Source of the DNA: an uncultured Collinsella sp.
GTDB taxonomy: Bacteria; Actinomycetota; Coriobacteriia; Coriobacteriales; Coriobacteriaceae
Length of the DNA stretch: 64,000 nt
NCBI GenBank assembly: GCA_900767675.1
Contig: CAAFZX010000036.1
Coordinates: 3,048-67,047, forward strand
Direction of reading: 5' to 3'
Both the position numbers and the translations under genes were made by a program. The notes under the pieces were generated by a model that made no database searches, had not been told where the DNA came from, and saw nothing but the letters and a program-made list of their open reading frames with translations. This document shows, one piece after another, positions 25,505 to 34,954 of the stretch. Every line of letters starts with the position of its first letter. Position 1 is the first letter of the stretch.

Positions 25505-26782
25505 CTAATGAACTGGATGATAGAAGGTGTCGACGACCGTTTGCTTTACGTTGTCCTGGTCAAGATAGAACTCGGCGAAGGTGTCGCCCTGCTGCATGGT
25601 GCCCTGCAGCGTCACGACATCAAACGAAGTCAGGCCGTGCTCGAGCATCGTGGTCGCCAGATAGCTGAACTCATCGAGACCCAAATTGGTCCACGTATAG
25701 TCACCCATGGCCTGATACAGGCTGATGAGCATGGCAGGGTTGCTCTTGGCACTACTGAGCACCTTCGATGCAAACGCCTGCACGTAGCTCACCTGACGCG
25801 CCGTACGATCCAGCGAAGACGTCAGATTCGTCGTGTCGCGCCACTGCACGTACTTTTCCGCCGTTGTACCAAACAGCGTGGTCTCCTGGCCCTCGACCAC
25901 CGAGGTGCCCGGCACAGTCTGCGTGGGTACCAGCGTTACGCCGCCGATGGAATCGTTAATGGGTGCCACGCCCTCGATGTTGAGCGTGTAGTAATAGTCG
26001 ACCGGAATGTTATCGAGCACGCGCGAGGCAGCGGCGGCCGTCAGTGCCGATGAGTTGTCGCCATCGGTGCCATAGGCAAACTGCAAGCACAGCTGCTCGG
26101 TCACCTGGCCGGCAAACGAACCATTGGAATACGTATCTACGGCAACCATGCTGTCACGCGGGATGATAATGCCGCGGGCCTCACCCGTGTCGGTATTAAG
26201 CGCTACGACCATCACGGTATCGGACTGGCCCTTCTGGGTGCCGTCATCGTTATTGCGGCCATCAAAACCGATAAACGCCACCGTGGCCATATGCTTGTTG
26301 AGCGCATACTTCTTGCCGTTATAGGCAATGGTGTCGCCCTTGGCCTTAATGACCTTTTCGGTCTTTTCCTCAATCTTCTTTTTGCCTTGGTTCACGCTGT
26401 GATTCACAAAGCCCCAGCCGGCAGCAGCAACCGCACCAATCACGAGCAGCACGATCAGCAGCGTACGGATACGGCGGCGGCGCTTGATGCGCTTAATCGA
26501 CTCCTTGGAGCGTCGACGACGCTGAGGTGCCGCCTCATCAAGCGAAGGCCACTCTACCTCATCAACAGGCTGCGCCGCAGCTTCATCGGTCTTTGCCGAT
26601 GCGTCGGACGGAGCCTCGGCCTTGCTCTGGGATTTTTCGTCAGGTTGAGGCGTCGGAGTGCCTTTGGTCTCCCATTGAGGCTCGACAGGCTCCGCCACAT
26701 CCTGAACCTGCTGCTCGGGATTGTTTACTTGATTTTCGTCGGGATCCACCGCATCGATAAAGTGCTTGCCACGGGGGTTCAT
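25505..26782 (-). CDS. LytR-CpsA-Psr (LCP) family wall-polymer transferase
   Basis: This encodes 425 residues. A disordered acidic/Gln/Pro-rich cytosolic region of about 85 residues is followed by a dense Arg/Lys block and a membrane helix at 107-125. The extracellular LCP domain follows, with AFIGFDGRNND, QSDTVMVVALNTDTGEA, IIPRDSMV and QLCLQFAYG. The arginines and aspartates that bind pyrophosphate in the family are visible in those motifs. LCP enzymes attach secondary polymers or glycans to peptidoglycan. It starts 2 bp after the sortase gene, so the two are co-transcribed. That fits a cell-envelope role. Confidence 0.92.
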   Translation of the reverse strand: MNPRGKHFIDAVDPDENQVNNPEQQVQDVAEPVEPQWETKGTPTPQPDEKSQSKAEAPSDASAKTDEAAAQPVDEVEWPSLDEAAPQRRRRSKESIKRIKRRRRIRTLLIVLLVIGAVAAAGWGFVNHSVNQGKKKIEEKTEKVIKAKGDTIAYNGKKYALNKHMATVAFIGFDGRNNDDGTQKGQSDTVMVVALNTDTGEARGIIIPRDSMVAVDTYSNGSFAGQVTEQLCLQFAYGTDGDNSSALTAAAASRVLDNIPVDYYYTLNIEGVAPINDSIGGVTLVPTQTVPGTSVVEGQETTLFGTTAEKYVQWRDTTNLTSSLDRTARQVSYVQAFASKVLSSAKSNPAMLISLYQAMGDYTWTNLGLDEFSYLATTMLEHGLTSFDVVTLQGTMQQGDTFAEFYLDQDNVKQTVVDTFYHPVH

Positions 26783-26784
26783 GA

Positions 26785-27603
26785 CTATTTTGTCTCCTGG
26801 TCGTTTGTTAACACACCGCTAACAATATAGCGCGAGTTGCCCTGCGAGCTATCGAGCATGCAGGTGCTCAACTGCACAATCTTACTATCTGCATCAAGTG
26901 TCACGCCGTCACGTACATTTTTGAGCAATGCGTCCGGATTACAGACCGAATTAAAGTAGTCCTGGCGCACGGCAGGGTCGGCAAAGTTAAACGAGTTGAG
27001 AATGTGGCGGTCGTCATATTGATAGGCCGAGACAATCTTGTACGTCAGAATATGGCCCGGCGTGTAGATATAGAACTCGCCGTTCTCGTTAAAGAAATTC
27101 GCGTCCTCAAAGTTATGCAAGTTGTGGAACACACCGCCGTTCACATGGCCGTAAATCACCGTGACGGGATCGCTAAAGTCGCGCGCGTTTGCCATCTGGC
27201 TAAACGCTGTGCCGTAGGGGTCGTACTTGCCGTCCTTGTCGTGGTCCAGATAAAACAGGTCGTCCGTCGTGCTCTGCAGCAAAGGCGTGTTGATATCCGC
27301 ACCCGGAATGTAGAGCCATGCATAGATATCGGCATTCTCCTGAATGAGCGGAGCGAAGTCGATGGGGTTGTCCGGTAGCTCCTTGCCCTTTGATTCGACC
27401 TTCGTGGCGGGCTTGCCTGTTGCACTCATCTCCTCGGCGCGCTGCTGCTCTAGATGATTCATATAGAGCACGTAGCCGCCGCAGCCGACTGCAACCAGTA
27501 ACAACGCTACGAAAACGCCCTTGAGTATCGTGGCGCGACGCTTTTTGTCCGAGTCGCCCATATGCTTAACTTCCATATGCTTGCCCTGCGGCTGCTGTGC
27601 CAT
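26785..27603 (-). CDS. Class B-type sortase
   Basis: This encodes 272 residues with an N-terminal membrane anchor (residues about 27-47). The catalytic triad is His153 in YGHVNGG, Cys248 in QLSTCMLD and Arg258 in NSRYIV. The insertion between His and Cys with FNENGEFYIYTPG is typical of class B. It cleaves sorting signals of surface proteins and joins them to the wall. The neighbour upstream ends in SPATG, a membrane helix and basic tail, and is the obvious candidate substrate. An AAGGGAA site precedes the ATG, but there is no clear promoter between it and the terminator of that neighbour. Confidence 0.93.
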   Translation of the reverse strand: MAQQPQGKHMEVKHMGDSDKKRRATILKGVFVALLLVAVGCGGYVLYMNHLEQQRAEEMSATGKPATKVESKGKELPDNPIDFAPLIQENADIYAWLYIPGADINTPLLQSTTDDLFYLDHDKDGKYDPYGTAFSQMANARDFSDPVTVIYGHVNGGVFHNLHNFEDANFFNENGEFYIYTPGHILTYKIVSAYQYDDRHILNSFNFADPAVRQDYFNSVCNPDALLKNVRDGVTLDADSKIVQLSTCMLDSSQGNSRYIVSGVLTNDQETK

Positions 27604-27631
27604 GGTGTTCCCTTACCCTGTAAATCGGCTA

Positions 27632-27661
27632 AAAAAAGGACCCGCACAAGTACGGGTCCTC
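27632..27661 (-). terminator. Terminator between surface protein and sortase
   Basis: AGGACCCG and CGGGTCCT arms with a loop of 8 are followed by T7 on the minus strand. The sortase ATG is only 29 bp further on, leaving no room for a separate canonical promoter. Confidence 0.85.
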
Positions 27662-27689
27662 AAATCTTACGGTTGAAACCGTGTGTGTG

Positions 27690-28253
27690 CTAGTTGTTCT
27701 TGCGAAGAGCAACAAAAGCGCAGGCAGCGCCAGCAGCGGCAACAGCAGCCACAGCGGCAACGGCGGTGGTGTTCACACCGGTAGCCGGGGACTTAGCACC
27801 GTTGTCGGTGGTAGCAGCGCCAGCAGCGGTCTTCTCAGCCACGATGGTGTAGGTGGAGAGCTTGGTGACCTTGAAGACAACGTTACCGTTGTTGTCGGCG
27901 GTCAGGTTCAGCTGCTCCGTAGTGCCGTCGTTGTGCTGGACATAGACGGTAACCTTAGCGTTGGCATAAGCCTTGCCAAGGGTGAAGGTGACGGTCAGCG
28001 GGTTGGACTCGGAAACGGTGCCCTCGACGGTCTCAGTGATCTCAAAGGAAGCGACCACGTTGGCGCCGGCAGGGGTGCCCTTGGCGTTCTTGGTGGTGGA
28101 AACAACCTTGACGTTAGCGTTGTTAACGCTGGCGGTCACGTTGTTGGCGCCGGTGGCGGTGGTGTTGGCAGGGCTCGGGGCGGCGAAAGCAGCCACGGGC
28201 AGAGCCAGGGCAAGAGCGAGAACGCTCAGTGCTGCCATGAATCTCTTCTTCAT
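27690..28253 (-). CDS. Secreted surface protein with SPATG sorting signal
   Basis: This encodes 187 residues from ATG 28253 behind GAGGAG. It has a signal peptide (KKRFMAALSVLALALALPVA, cleaved near AFAAP) and then an Asn/Thr/Val-rich beta domain of about 120 residues. The tail is a sorting signal: SPATG at 155-159, an alanine-rich membrane helix and RKNN. SPxTG variants of LPXTG are known in actinobacterial and coriobacterial surface proteins. It lies directly upstream of a sortase gene. Small size, strong ribosome binding site and terminator suggest an abundant wall protein. No enzymatic motif is seen. Confidence 0.85.
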   Translation of the reverse strand: MKKRFMAALSVLALALALPVAAFAAPSPANTTATGANNVTASVNNANVKVVSTTKNAKGTPAGANVVASFEITETVEGTVSESNPLTVTFTLGKAYANAKVTVYVQHNDGTTEQLNLTADNNGNVVFKVTKLSTYTIVAEKTAAGAATTDNGAKSPATGVNTTAVAAVAAVAAAGAACAFVALRKNN

Positions 28254-28300
28254 GTTAGGTACTCCTCAACTTGCAGCTTGTGGACTTTTAAGTGCCTAGT

Positions 28301-28306
28301 AGTATA
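28301..28306 (-). promoter_or_regulatory. -10 box for the SPATG surface protein
   Basis: TATACT on the minus strand lies about 48 bp before the start, in an AT-rich stretch (28300-28380). The -35 region is not convincing. Confidence 0.4.
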
Positions 28307-28413
28307 GCCCTTTTTTGTAAATTGTGACTAATGAGTTCTATATGAAACAACATTGCTGCTTTTTTGCTCACTCATTGGCCCCAAACAGCAACTTAGTGTG
28401 ATGGTTCTGTGAC

Positions 28414-28998
28414 TTATTGGCCTTGTGTTACAGGCGCGGCCTGCGAATCCACGCCGTTTGCACTGGTTTCGCTAACCTCGCTGTCCGTATCCTCGCCCTT
28501 TTGGGCATCGGCGATCGTTGCGGCAGCGGCAACAATACCGCGCTGAGGCGCCACGCCCGTCTGTGCCTGAGCGCCCTCGACAAGCTCCGTGCCGGCATGC
28601 GCGAGCTCAGCAGACTTGAACATCGCGCTCAGGTCGACCCCGCCGCCGGCGTAGCCGAGTGCGGCAAGTGCGATCACAATCGCCGCAACAACAACTGCAA
28701 TCGGCACATAGCGATGCCAACCAGCAGGATTGAGGCCACTGCGGCGGGCAGCACCGCGGCTGATATAGCCCAGCGTCCCGTCGTGCTTGAGCTTAGAGCC
28801 CACCACGCGCTTGCGCCCCCTCAGCGATGACTCGGCCTGCATGGCCAAGCGGGCGCTTGCCGAAGGATAGCCGTATTTGGTGCGCTTGAACGAACCGTCG
28901 AACCCCGACGCGTGCTTGCCCCACGTCCGGGACGTCGTGCGGCGGTTAACTGGAGCCGTGCTCCGTCTATTCCGGTTTGGTTTTGAAGTCTCCGCCAT
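28414..28998 (-). CDS. Basic single-pass membrane protein of unknown function
   Basis: I do not recognise it. From ATG 28998 it has 194 residues; earlier in-frame starts exist but lack better signals. The N-terminal 90 residues are strongly basic (NRNRRST, NRRTTSR, SLRGRKRVVGSK) and probably cytosolic. A membrane helix follows at about 96-117 (YVPIAVVVAAIVIALAALGYAGG), then a polar Ala/Glu/Gln-rich extracytoplasmic tail. The layout resembles envelope-associated proteins with a DNA- or membrane-binding arm. It may belong with the neighbouring envelope genes. Confidence 0.7.
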   Translation of the reverse strand: MAETSKPNRNRRSTAPVNRRTTSRTWGKHASGFDGSFKRTKYGYPSASARLAMQAESSLRGRKRVVGSKLKHDGTLGYISRGAARRSGLNPAGWHRYVPIAVVVAAIVIALAALGYAGGGVDLSAMFKSAELAHAGTELVEGAQAQTGVAPQRGIVAAAATIADAQKGEDTDSEVSETSANGVDSQAAPVTQGQ

Positions 28999-29082
28999 AC
29001 GCCCCCGCACGCCGTAACACAATCGAAACATTACTGCTTTGGACTGTAGCACACGCGCCGCATGCGGTCACGGGCGCCTCGC

Positions 29083-30300
29083 TCAGCGGTCATCGTCCTT
29101 CAGCAAGCGCCACAGGGTCGTGCGGCTTATTCCCAGCACCTCGGCAGCGCGGGTCCGGTTGCCCTGAAGGTAGCCTACGACCAGCCGCGCGATGTCGCGT
29201 TCGGTATCGGCCAGTGGCCGCAGGATATACAGGTCGCTGTCGAGCGTCGGAGCGCCAAAGGTTGCGGTTTTGATGACGTCCTCCTGGGCGAGCACCTCCT
29301 CCGCCACCGCGCGCTCCGCCACACCCGACCCTACTAATATATAGAGTCGTTCCGAGACCTCGCGAAGCTGCAGATAGTTACGTGGCCAGCGATAACAGTT
29401 GAGCGTCGAGGCGGCCTCCCCGGACATACTCGGAGCGGCGGTTCCAAAGACATCTGACAGATACGACAAATACTGCGCAACCTTTTTCGATGCGCCACCC
29501 TGCTCGGCAATCGCGGGCGCCACACTTACTGCGCACGCCAAGCGCTCGGTTACAAAAGCAGCCTGATCGCTTTCGCCGCCGCCCGGCATATCGTTTGCCG
29601 TCAGAACCACATGGCAACGCGCGGCCAGCGCCGTGTCGGTCATCGTAGAGACAAGCTCGCGCAGACGCTGCGGCGAAAGTGCATGCCAGCCGCCAATACA
29701 AAGGGTCAGCCTTGCCTGGAACAGCGGCGATTCCGAGCTTTTGAGCAGATGGCGCCAGCCGCGATCTGTGAGCTCGTCAAGTGCCACGGACACAAAGGGT
29801 TCGTCAGCATAAGGCCCATCCAGATAGAGGCGTTTTGCAATCTCTGACTGGCCAGCACCCAGCTCGCCCTCCAACATGAGGGGCACGCCGCGGGCATAGC
29901 TTTCGCAGACGGGGCCAGCGACCGCAGCGGCACCCTCGACAATGCCGTACGCGCTTGCCTCGTAGCGCGCCTCGACCTCATCTGCGTTAAGCCACTCAAT
30001 ACCCGCGTGCGCCGCCACACCGTGCACCTCGCGGACCACGACCACCCAAAGCGCGCCGTATTCCTTGGCGACCGGACGCACCGTGAGGCTCAAGCGCCCT
30101 CCCGCATGCCCCATCACCAGGCGCGTGCCGTTGCCCACGCGCCCCAGGCGCTCGGCGACAAATGCCGCGACATCTTGCTCGAGCACGGCATCATCCATGG
30201 TCGAAATCGCCACGTGTCCATGCCCATCGATTGCCAACGCCGAGGCCCCGGCAGCAGCCAGGGCCTCGATCAAGATTTGCAGCTTGGCGTCACTGTTCAT
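29083..30300 (-). CDS. Sigma-54-activator-like regulator with degenerate AAA+ domain
   Basis: This encodes 405 residues from ATG 30300. The C-terminus ends in a Fis-type helix-turn-helix (GNRTRAAEVLGISRTTLWRLL). The middle region (about 135-330) has the outline of a sigma-54-activator AAA+ domain: LEGELGAGQSEIAKRLY at the Walker A place, and NCYRWPRNYLQLREVSERL resembling the WPGNxREL motif. However, Walker A lacks GK[T/S] and I cannot find a GAFTGA loop. It may therefore be a PrpR/RocR-like protein that lost ATP-driven activation. It is on the same strand as the YeiH-type transporter upstream. Confidence 0.7.
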   Translation of the reverse strand: MNSDAKLQILIEALAAAGASALAIDGHGHVAISTMDDAVLEQDVAAFVAERLGRVGNGTRLVMGHAGGRLSLTVRPVAKEYGALWVVVVREVHGVAAHAGIEWLNADEVEARYEASAYGIVEGAAAVAGPVCESYARGVPLMLEGELGAGQSEIAKRLYLDGPYADEPFVSVALDELTDRGWRHLLKSSESPLFQARLTLCIGGWHALSPQRLRELVSTMTDTALAARCHVVLTANDMPGGGESDQAAFVTERLACAVSVAPAIAEQGGASKKVAQYLSYLSDVFGTAAPSMSGEAASTLNCYRWPRNYLQLREVSERLYILVGSGVAERAVAEEVLAQEDVIKTATFGAPTLDSDLYILRPLADTERDIARLVVGYLQGNRTRAAEVLGISRTTLWRLLKDDDR

Positions 30301-30448
30301 ATTGCGCCCCGTCCTCGTCGCCACGCCGCCACCGACGGCCGCGCGGGCAAGTGTTTCAAAATTGAACGATATTGCTTACCAAACACTATAGGGCAGAAGC
30401 CGCCGTCCTGCGAGTATATGAGTTGCCCCGCATCGCCATCCTGGCGGG

Positions 30449-30513
30449 GCGATAAGAGCTCTTCGGGACCTATAAACCTGCGGACAAGCCATACCCGCAA
30501 GAGCTCCTATCGC
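30449..30513. repeat. Inverted repeat after the YeiH-family gene
   Basis: 15-nt arms GCGATAAGAGCTCTT (30449-30463) and its near-complement at 30499-30513 differ at one position. An inner TGCGG/CCGCA pairing makes it nested. It lies 60 bp past the transporter stop. Confidence 0.75.
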
Positions 30514-30572
30514 TCCACCGCAAGGATGCGCTCGCCAGCACGCAGCATGCAGCACGCAAATAAGCTACTTCT

Positions 30573-31607
30573 CTACCAGATTCCCAGCACGTGCTGCATT
30601 CCCAAACTCATGCACGCAATGCCAATCCAGCAGCAAAAGCCCAATGCGATGGGCTTGCCGCCCTTTTTGACCAGCTCGACGATATCGGTATTAAAGCCAA
30701 TAGCCGCCATGGCCATCACGATAAAGAACTTCGACAGCTCCTTGATAGGCGCCGTAATGGATGCAGGAAGCTGAAGCACCGTGGTGATTACACTCGCCAG
30801 CACAAAGAACAGCACGAACATGGGAAATGCGCGTTTAAGCGAAAACGTGCTTTTGGCGTCGCCGCCGGCCTTGCGTGCCAGATGCATCTGCCAGCATGCA
30901 AGAACCAACGTAATGGGAATAATGGCCAGCGTCCTGGTGAGCTTGACCACCGTGGCGCTCTCGAGCACATTGGCGCCGGGATGCATGCTATCCCAAGCGC
31001 TCGCCGCTGCCGTTACGGACGAGGTGTCGTTGATGGCGGTGCCGGCAAACAAGCCAAAGCCCTCGTTGGTCAGGCCGAGCATGCCGCCGAGCGTCGGAAA
31101 CACGAGCGCCGCGATAACGTTAAACAGGAAGATGACCGAAATAGCCTGGGCAATCTCGCGATCGTCGGCATCGATGACGGGCGCGGTCGCGGCGATGGCA
31201 GAACCACCACAAATCGACGAACCCACACCCACAAGCGTCGCGATCTTGCCCGGTACGTTCATAACGCGGCAGAGCACGAAGGCGATGACAAGCGAGGTCG
31301 AGATCGTCGCCACGATAATCGGCAGCGACTGAGCGCCTTTGGACAGAATCTGCGAGAGGTTCATTCCAAAGCCAAGCAGGATTACCGCGTACTGCAAGAC
31401 TTTTTTAGACGTATAGGTGACACCGGCGGCGAGCTGTTCGCGACGGTTCTTGGGAAAGACGAGCGCCAGGACCATGCCAAGGAGGATGGCAAACACCGGC
31501 CCGCCGATCACCTCAATCTGTTTGCCGAGCAACGTCGCGGGGATGGCGATGATCAGGCAGAACAAGACACCCTTCCAGCGCTCGCGTACGATATTCGCCA
31601 GTTGCAT
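30573..31607 (-). CDS. YeiH-family putative sulfate exporter/transporter
   Basis: This encodes 344 residues, almost entirely membrane-embedded with about ten helices. Family motifs include GMVLALVFP, LQYAVILLGFGMNLSQI, VGVGSSICGGSAIAATAPVI and the AGTAINDTSSVTAAA loop. The C-terminal half carries MAAIGFNTD. The family is widespread but its substrate is not firmly established. An AAGGAA site precedes the ATG. A GntR regulator is divergently transcribed 193 bp away and probably controls it. Confidence 0.9.
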   Translation of the reverse strand: MQLANIVRERWKGVLFCLIIAIPATLLGKQIEVIGGPVFAILLGMVLALVFPKNRREQLAAGVTYTSKKVLQYAVILLGFGMNLSQILSKGAQSLPIIVATISTSLVIAFVLCRVMNVPGKIATLVGVGSSICGGSAIAATAPVIDADDREIAQAISVIFLFNVIAALVFPTLGGMLGLTNEGFGLFAGTAINDTSSVTAAASAWDSMHPGANVLESATVVKLTRTLAIIPITLVLACWQMHLARKAGGDAKSTFSLKRAFPMFVLFFVLASVITTVLQLPASITAPIKELSKFFIVMAMAAIGFNTDIVELVKKGGKPIALGFCCWIGIACMSLGMQHVLGIW

Positions 31608-31800
31608 ATGGGATTCCTTCTTTCTATTTCACGTTTGCGACGGCTTATGATACGGCAACATTGGACACAACCTTGCGCAAATACAGACCAAGATGCCGCA
31701 ATAGTTCTTGGGCAACAGCCGAATTACCCACCGCGGAGAGCCGATTCGCGGCATAATTAACAGCTGACATATCAGTGTGATAGAACGGTTGCGAGGCACT

Positions 31801-32502
31801 ATGGAAGAATCGATGCACATCGGCGAGCAGGAAACGAGCCTACAGGACCAGTCCTACCACACCATTCGACGCAAAATCGTCTACCTGGACTACAAGCCGG
31901 GCGAAAAGCTGGGCGTCAAGCAGCTTTGCGACGACCTGGATATGGGGCGCACCCCTGTGCGCGAGGCGTTGGTGCGTCTGGCGCAAGAGGGCCTGGTGCG
32001 TACCGTGCCCCAAAGCGGCACCTATGTCTCGCCCATCAACCTCACTCTCGCCGAGAGCGCCTGCTACATTCGCGAGCACCTGGAAAAGCAGGTGATTGTG
32101 GAGTGCTGCGCCCGTGCCACCTCGGCAGGCATCGAGCAGCTCGACCGAGCCATCGCACTGCAGGAAAAGACCATGGCCGAGGAGGATCGCATCGGCTTCT
32201 TTTTAAGCGACAACCTCATGCACCGCATGATCTTTAGCATCGCATGCCGCAGCACCGTATGGTCGTGGCTCGAAGAGACCAATGCCGACCTGGAGCGCTT
32301 CCGCTGGCTGCGCGCCGCCACGCAGACGCTCGACAATCAGGAGATTGTTAACGAGCACAAGCAAATCCGCCGCGCCATCGCCGGCCGCGACCCCATCGAG
32401 GCGAGCTTTTTGGTCAGCAAGCACCTGCATATGATGTTCCGCAACCAGACCGAGGTCCTGGACCAATATCCCAAGTACTTCGAGACCAGCAAGCTCCGCT
32501 AA
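31801..32502 (+). CDS. GntR-family transcriptional regulator (FadR/FCD-like)
   Basis: This encodes 233 residues from ATG 31801; a GTG at 31777 is an alternative. The N-terminal winged helix is clear (YHTIRRKIVYLDYKPGEKL, DMGRTPVREALVRLAQEGLV, TVPQSGTYVSPI). The C-terminal helical domain (about 85-225) has the FCD arrangement with FLSDNLMHRMIF and HKQIRRAIAGRD, ligand-binding in that class. A CTGA-CATA-TCAG near-palindrome at about 31763-31774 lies in the divergent promoter region shared with the YeiH-family gene. Confidence 0.88.
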   Translation: MEESMHIGEQETSLQDQSYHTIRRKIVYLDYKPGEKLGVKQLCDDLDMGRTPVREALVRLAQEGLVRTVPQSGTYVSPINLTLAESACYIREHLEKQVIVECCARATSAGIEQLDRAIALQEKTMAEEDRIGFFLSDNLMHRMIFSIACRSTVWSWLEETNADLERFRWLRAATQTLDNQEIVNEHKQIRRAIAGRDPIEASFLVSKHLHMMFRNQTEVLDQYPKYFETSKLR

Positions 32503-32537
32503 CCTGCCAAAAAGGGACAGGTTTATTTTGGCAGGTT
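32501..32537. repeat. GGGACAG-loop hairpin (copy 1)
   Basis: 12-bp perfect arms AACCTGCCAAAA/TTTTGGCAGGTT enclose AGGGACAGGTTTA and overlap the GntR stop codon. Related sequences are at 34851-34889 and 39530-39568. Confidence 0.85.
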
Positions 32538-32553
32538 TTATCTGAGCAAATGC

Positions 32554-32597
32554 AACAAGGCCCGACTCCGCCACAACGGAGCCGGGCCCTTCTTGTT
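32554..32597. terminator. Terminator between gntR and glmS
   Basis: AACAAGGCCCGACTCCG pairs with CGGAGCCGGGCCCTTCTTGTT, forming a long stem with small bulges. It works in the plus direction for the GntR gene. Confidence 0.75.
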
Positions 32598-32621
32598 AGC
32601 GCGTTTCGACAACGGAGCACC

Positions 32622-32783
32622 TGATGTCAGTCACCAACAGCGAGCGAGCCGCATTTGCGCCAAGGTGACGTGAAATGAGAGGGCGCTGACCTTCTGGTCG
32701 CGCCCTCGAAATTGAACGTCAGATTGGCGTGAATGCGGCTCGCGCAGCGTCGAGCAGTTCCGGCGTTTGGTAAAACGCCGGAA
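32622..32783 (-). repeat. 3'-end module with large nested inverted repeat (copy H2)
   Basis: Reading from the glmS stop on the minus strand: hairpin TTCCGGCGTTT-TACC-AAACGCCGGAA (32758-32783), linker GCTCGACGCTGCGC, then the nested repeat 32622-32745. The nested part matches 25341-25470 in reverse orientation. One arm position is G in H1 and A in H2, while the facing arm changes C to T, so pairing is kept. Confidence 0.88.
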
Positions 32784-32789
32784 CAACAA

Positions 32790-34637
<1,848 letters not shown>

Positions 34638-34746
34638 AGGACAAATCCCTTCGTTCGCGTGACTGCAAGACGTCCACGCACAGGGGGCGCTGAGACGTAT
34701 AACGTTCGAGTATTGTACTCACGCAAGCGCAAGCTGATATACCAGA

Positions 34747-34772
34747 AGTGGTATCTCAACTTAGATACCACT
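34747..34772. promoter_or_regulatory. Palindromic operator candidate upstream of glmS
   Basis: AGTGGTATCT and AGATACCACT are exact 10-bp arms with a 6-bp spacer. A further ATACCA half-site precedes it at 34739-34744. The AGTGGT/ACCACT ends recall GntR/HutC-type (NagR/DasR) sites, though those have tighter spacing. Confidence 0.55.
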
Positions 34773-34785
34773 CGATGCACACATG

Positions 34786-34830
34786 CCCAAACCACCACGA
34801 TGGGGACAGGCACTTTTGTGGTGGTTTGGG
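34786..34830. repeat. GGGGACAGG-loop inverted repeat (copy 2)
   Basis: 13-bp perfect arms CCCAAACCACCAC/GTGGTGGTTTGGG surround GATGGGGACAGGCACTTTT. It has the same loop signature as the elements at 32501 and 39530, with different arms. Confidence 0.85.
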
Positions 34831-34850
34831 CTCCAGCGTTTGCCCAGATA

Positions 34851-34889
34851 AAACCTACCAAAATAAACCTGTCCCTAATTGGCAGGTTT
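34851..34889. repeat. GGGACAG-loop inverted repeat, reverse orientation (copy 3)
   Basis: AAACCTACCAA and TTGGCAGGTTT arms (one mismatch) enclose AATAAACCTGTCCCTAA. It is the reverse-oriented relative of 32501-32537, ending at the -35 box of the LacI gene. Confidence 0.8.
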
Positions 34890-34919
34890 TGACACCCTGG
34901 GGGCGGGCGATGCTACAAT
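34889..34919 (+). promoter_or_regulatory. Promoter of the LacI-family gene
   Basis: TTGACA (34889-34894) and TACAAT (34914-34919) are separated by 19 bp, slightly long, 35 bp before the ATG. Confidence 0.55.
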
Positions 34920-34954
34920 CTGGCTTGTACTTGAAACGCATCAAAGGGGCCGCT

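Noticed and set aside
34638..34760. glmS ribozyme in the glmS leader
   Set aside because: The leader is short and no conserved ribozyme core is visible.
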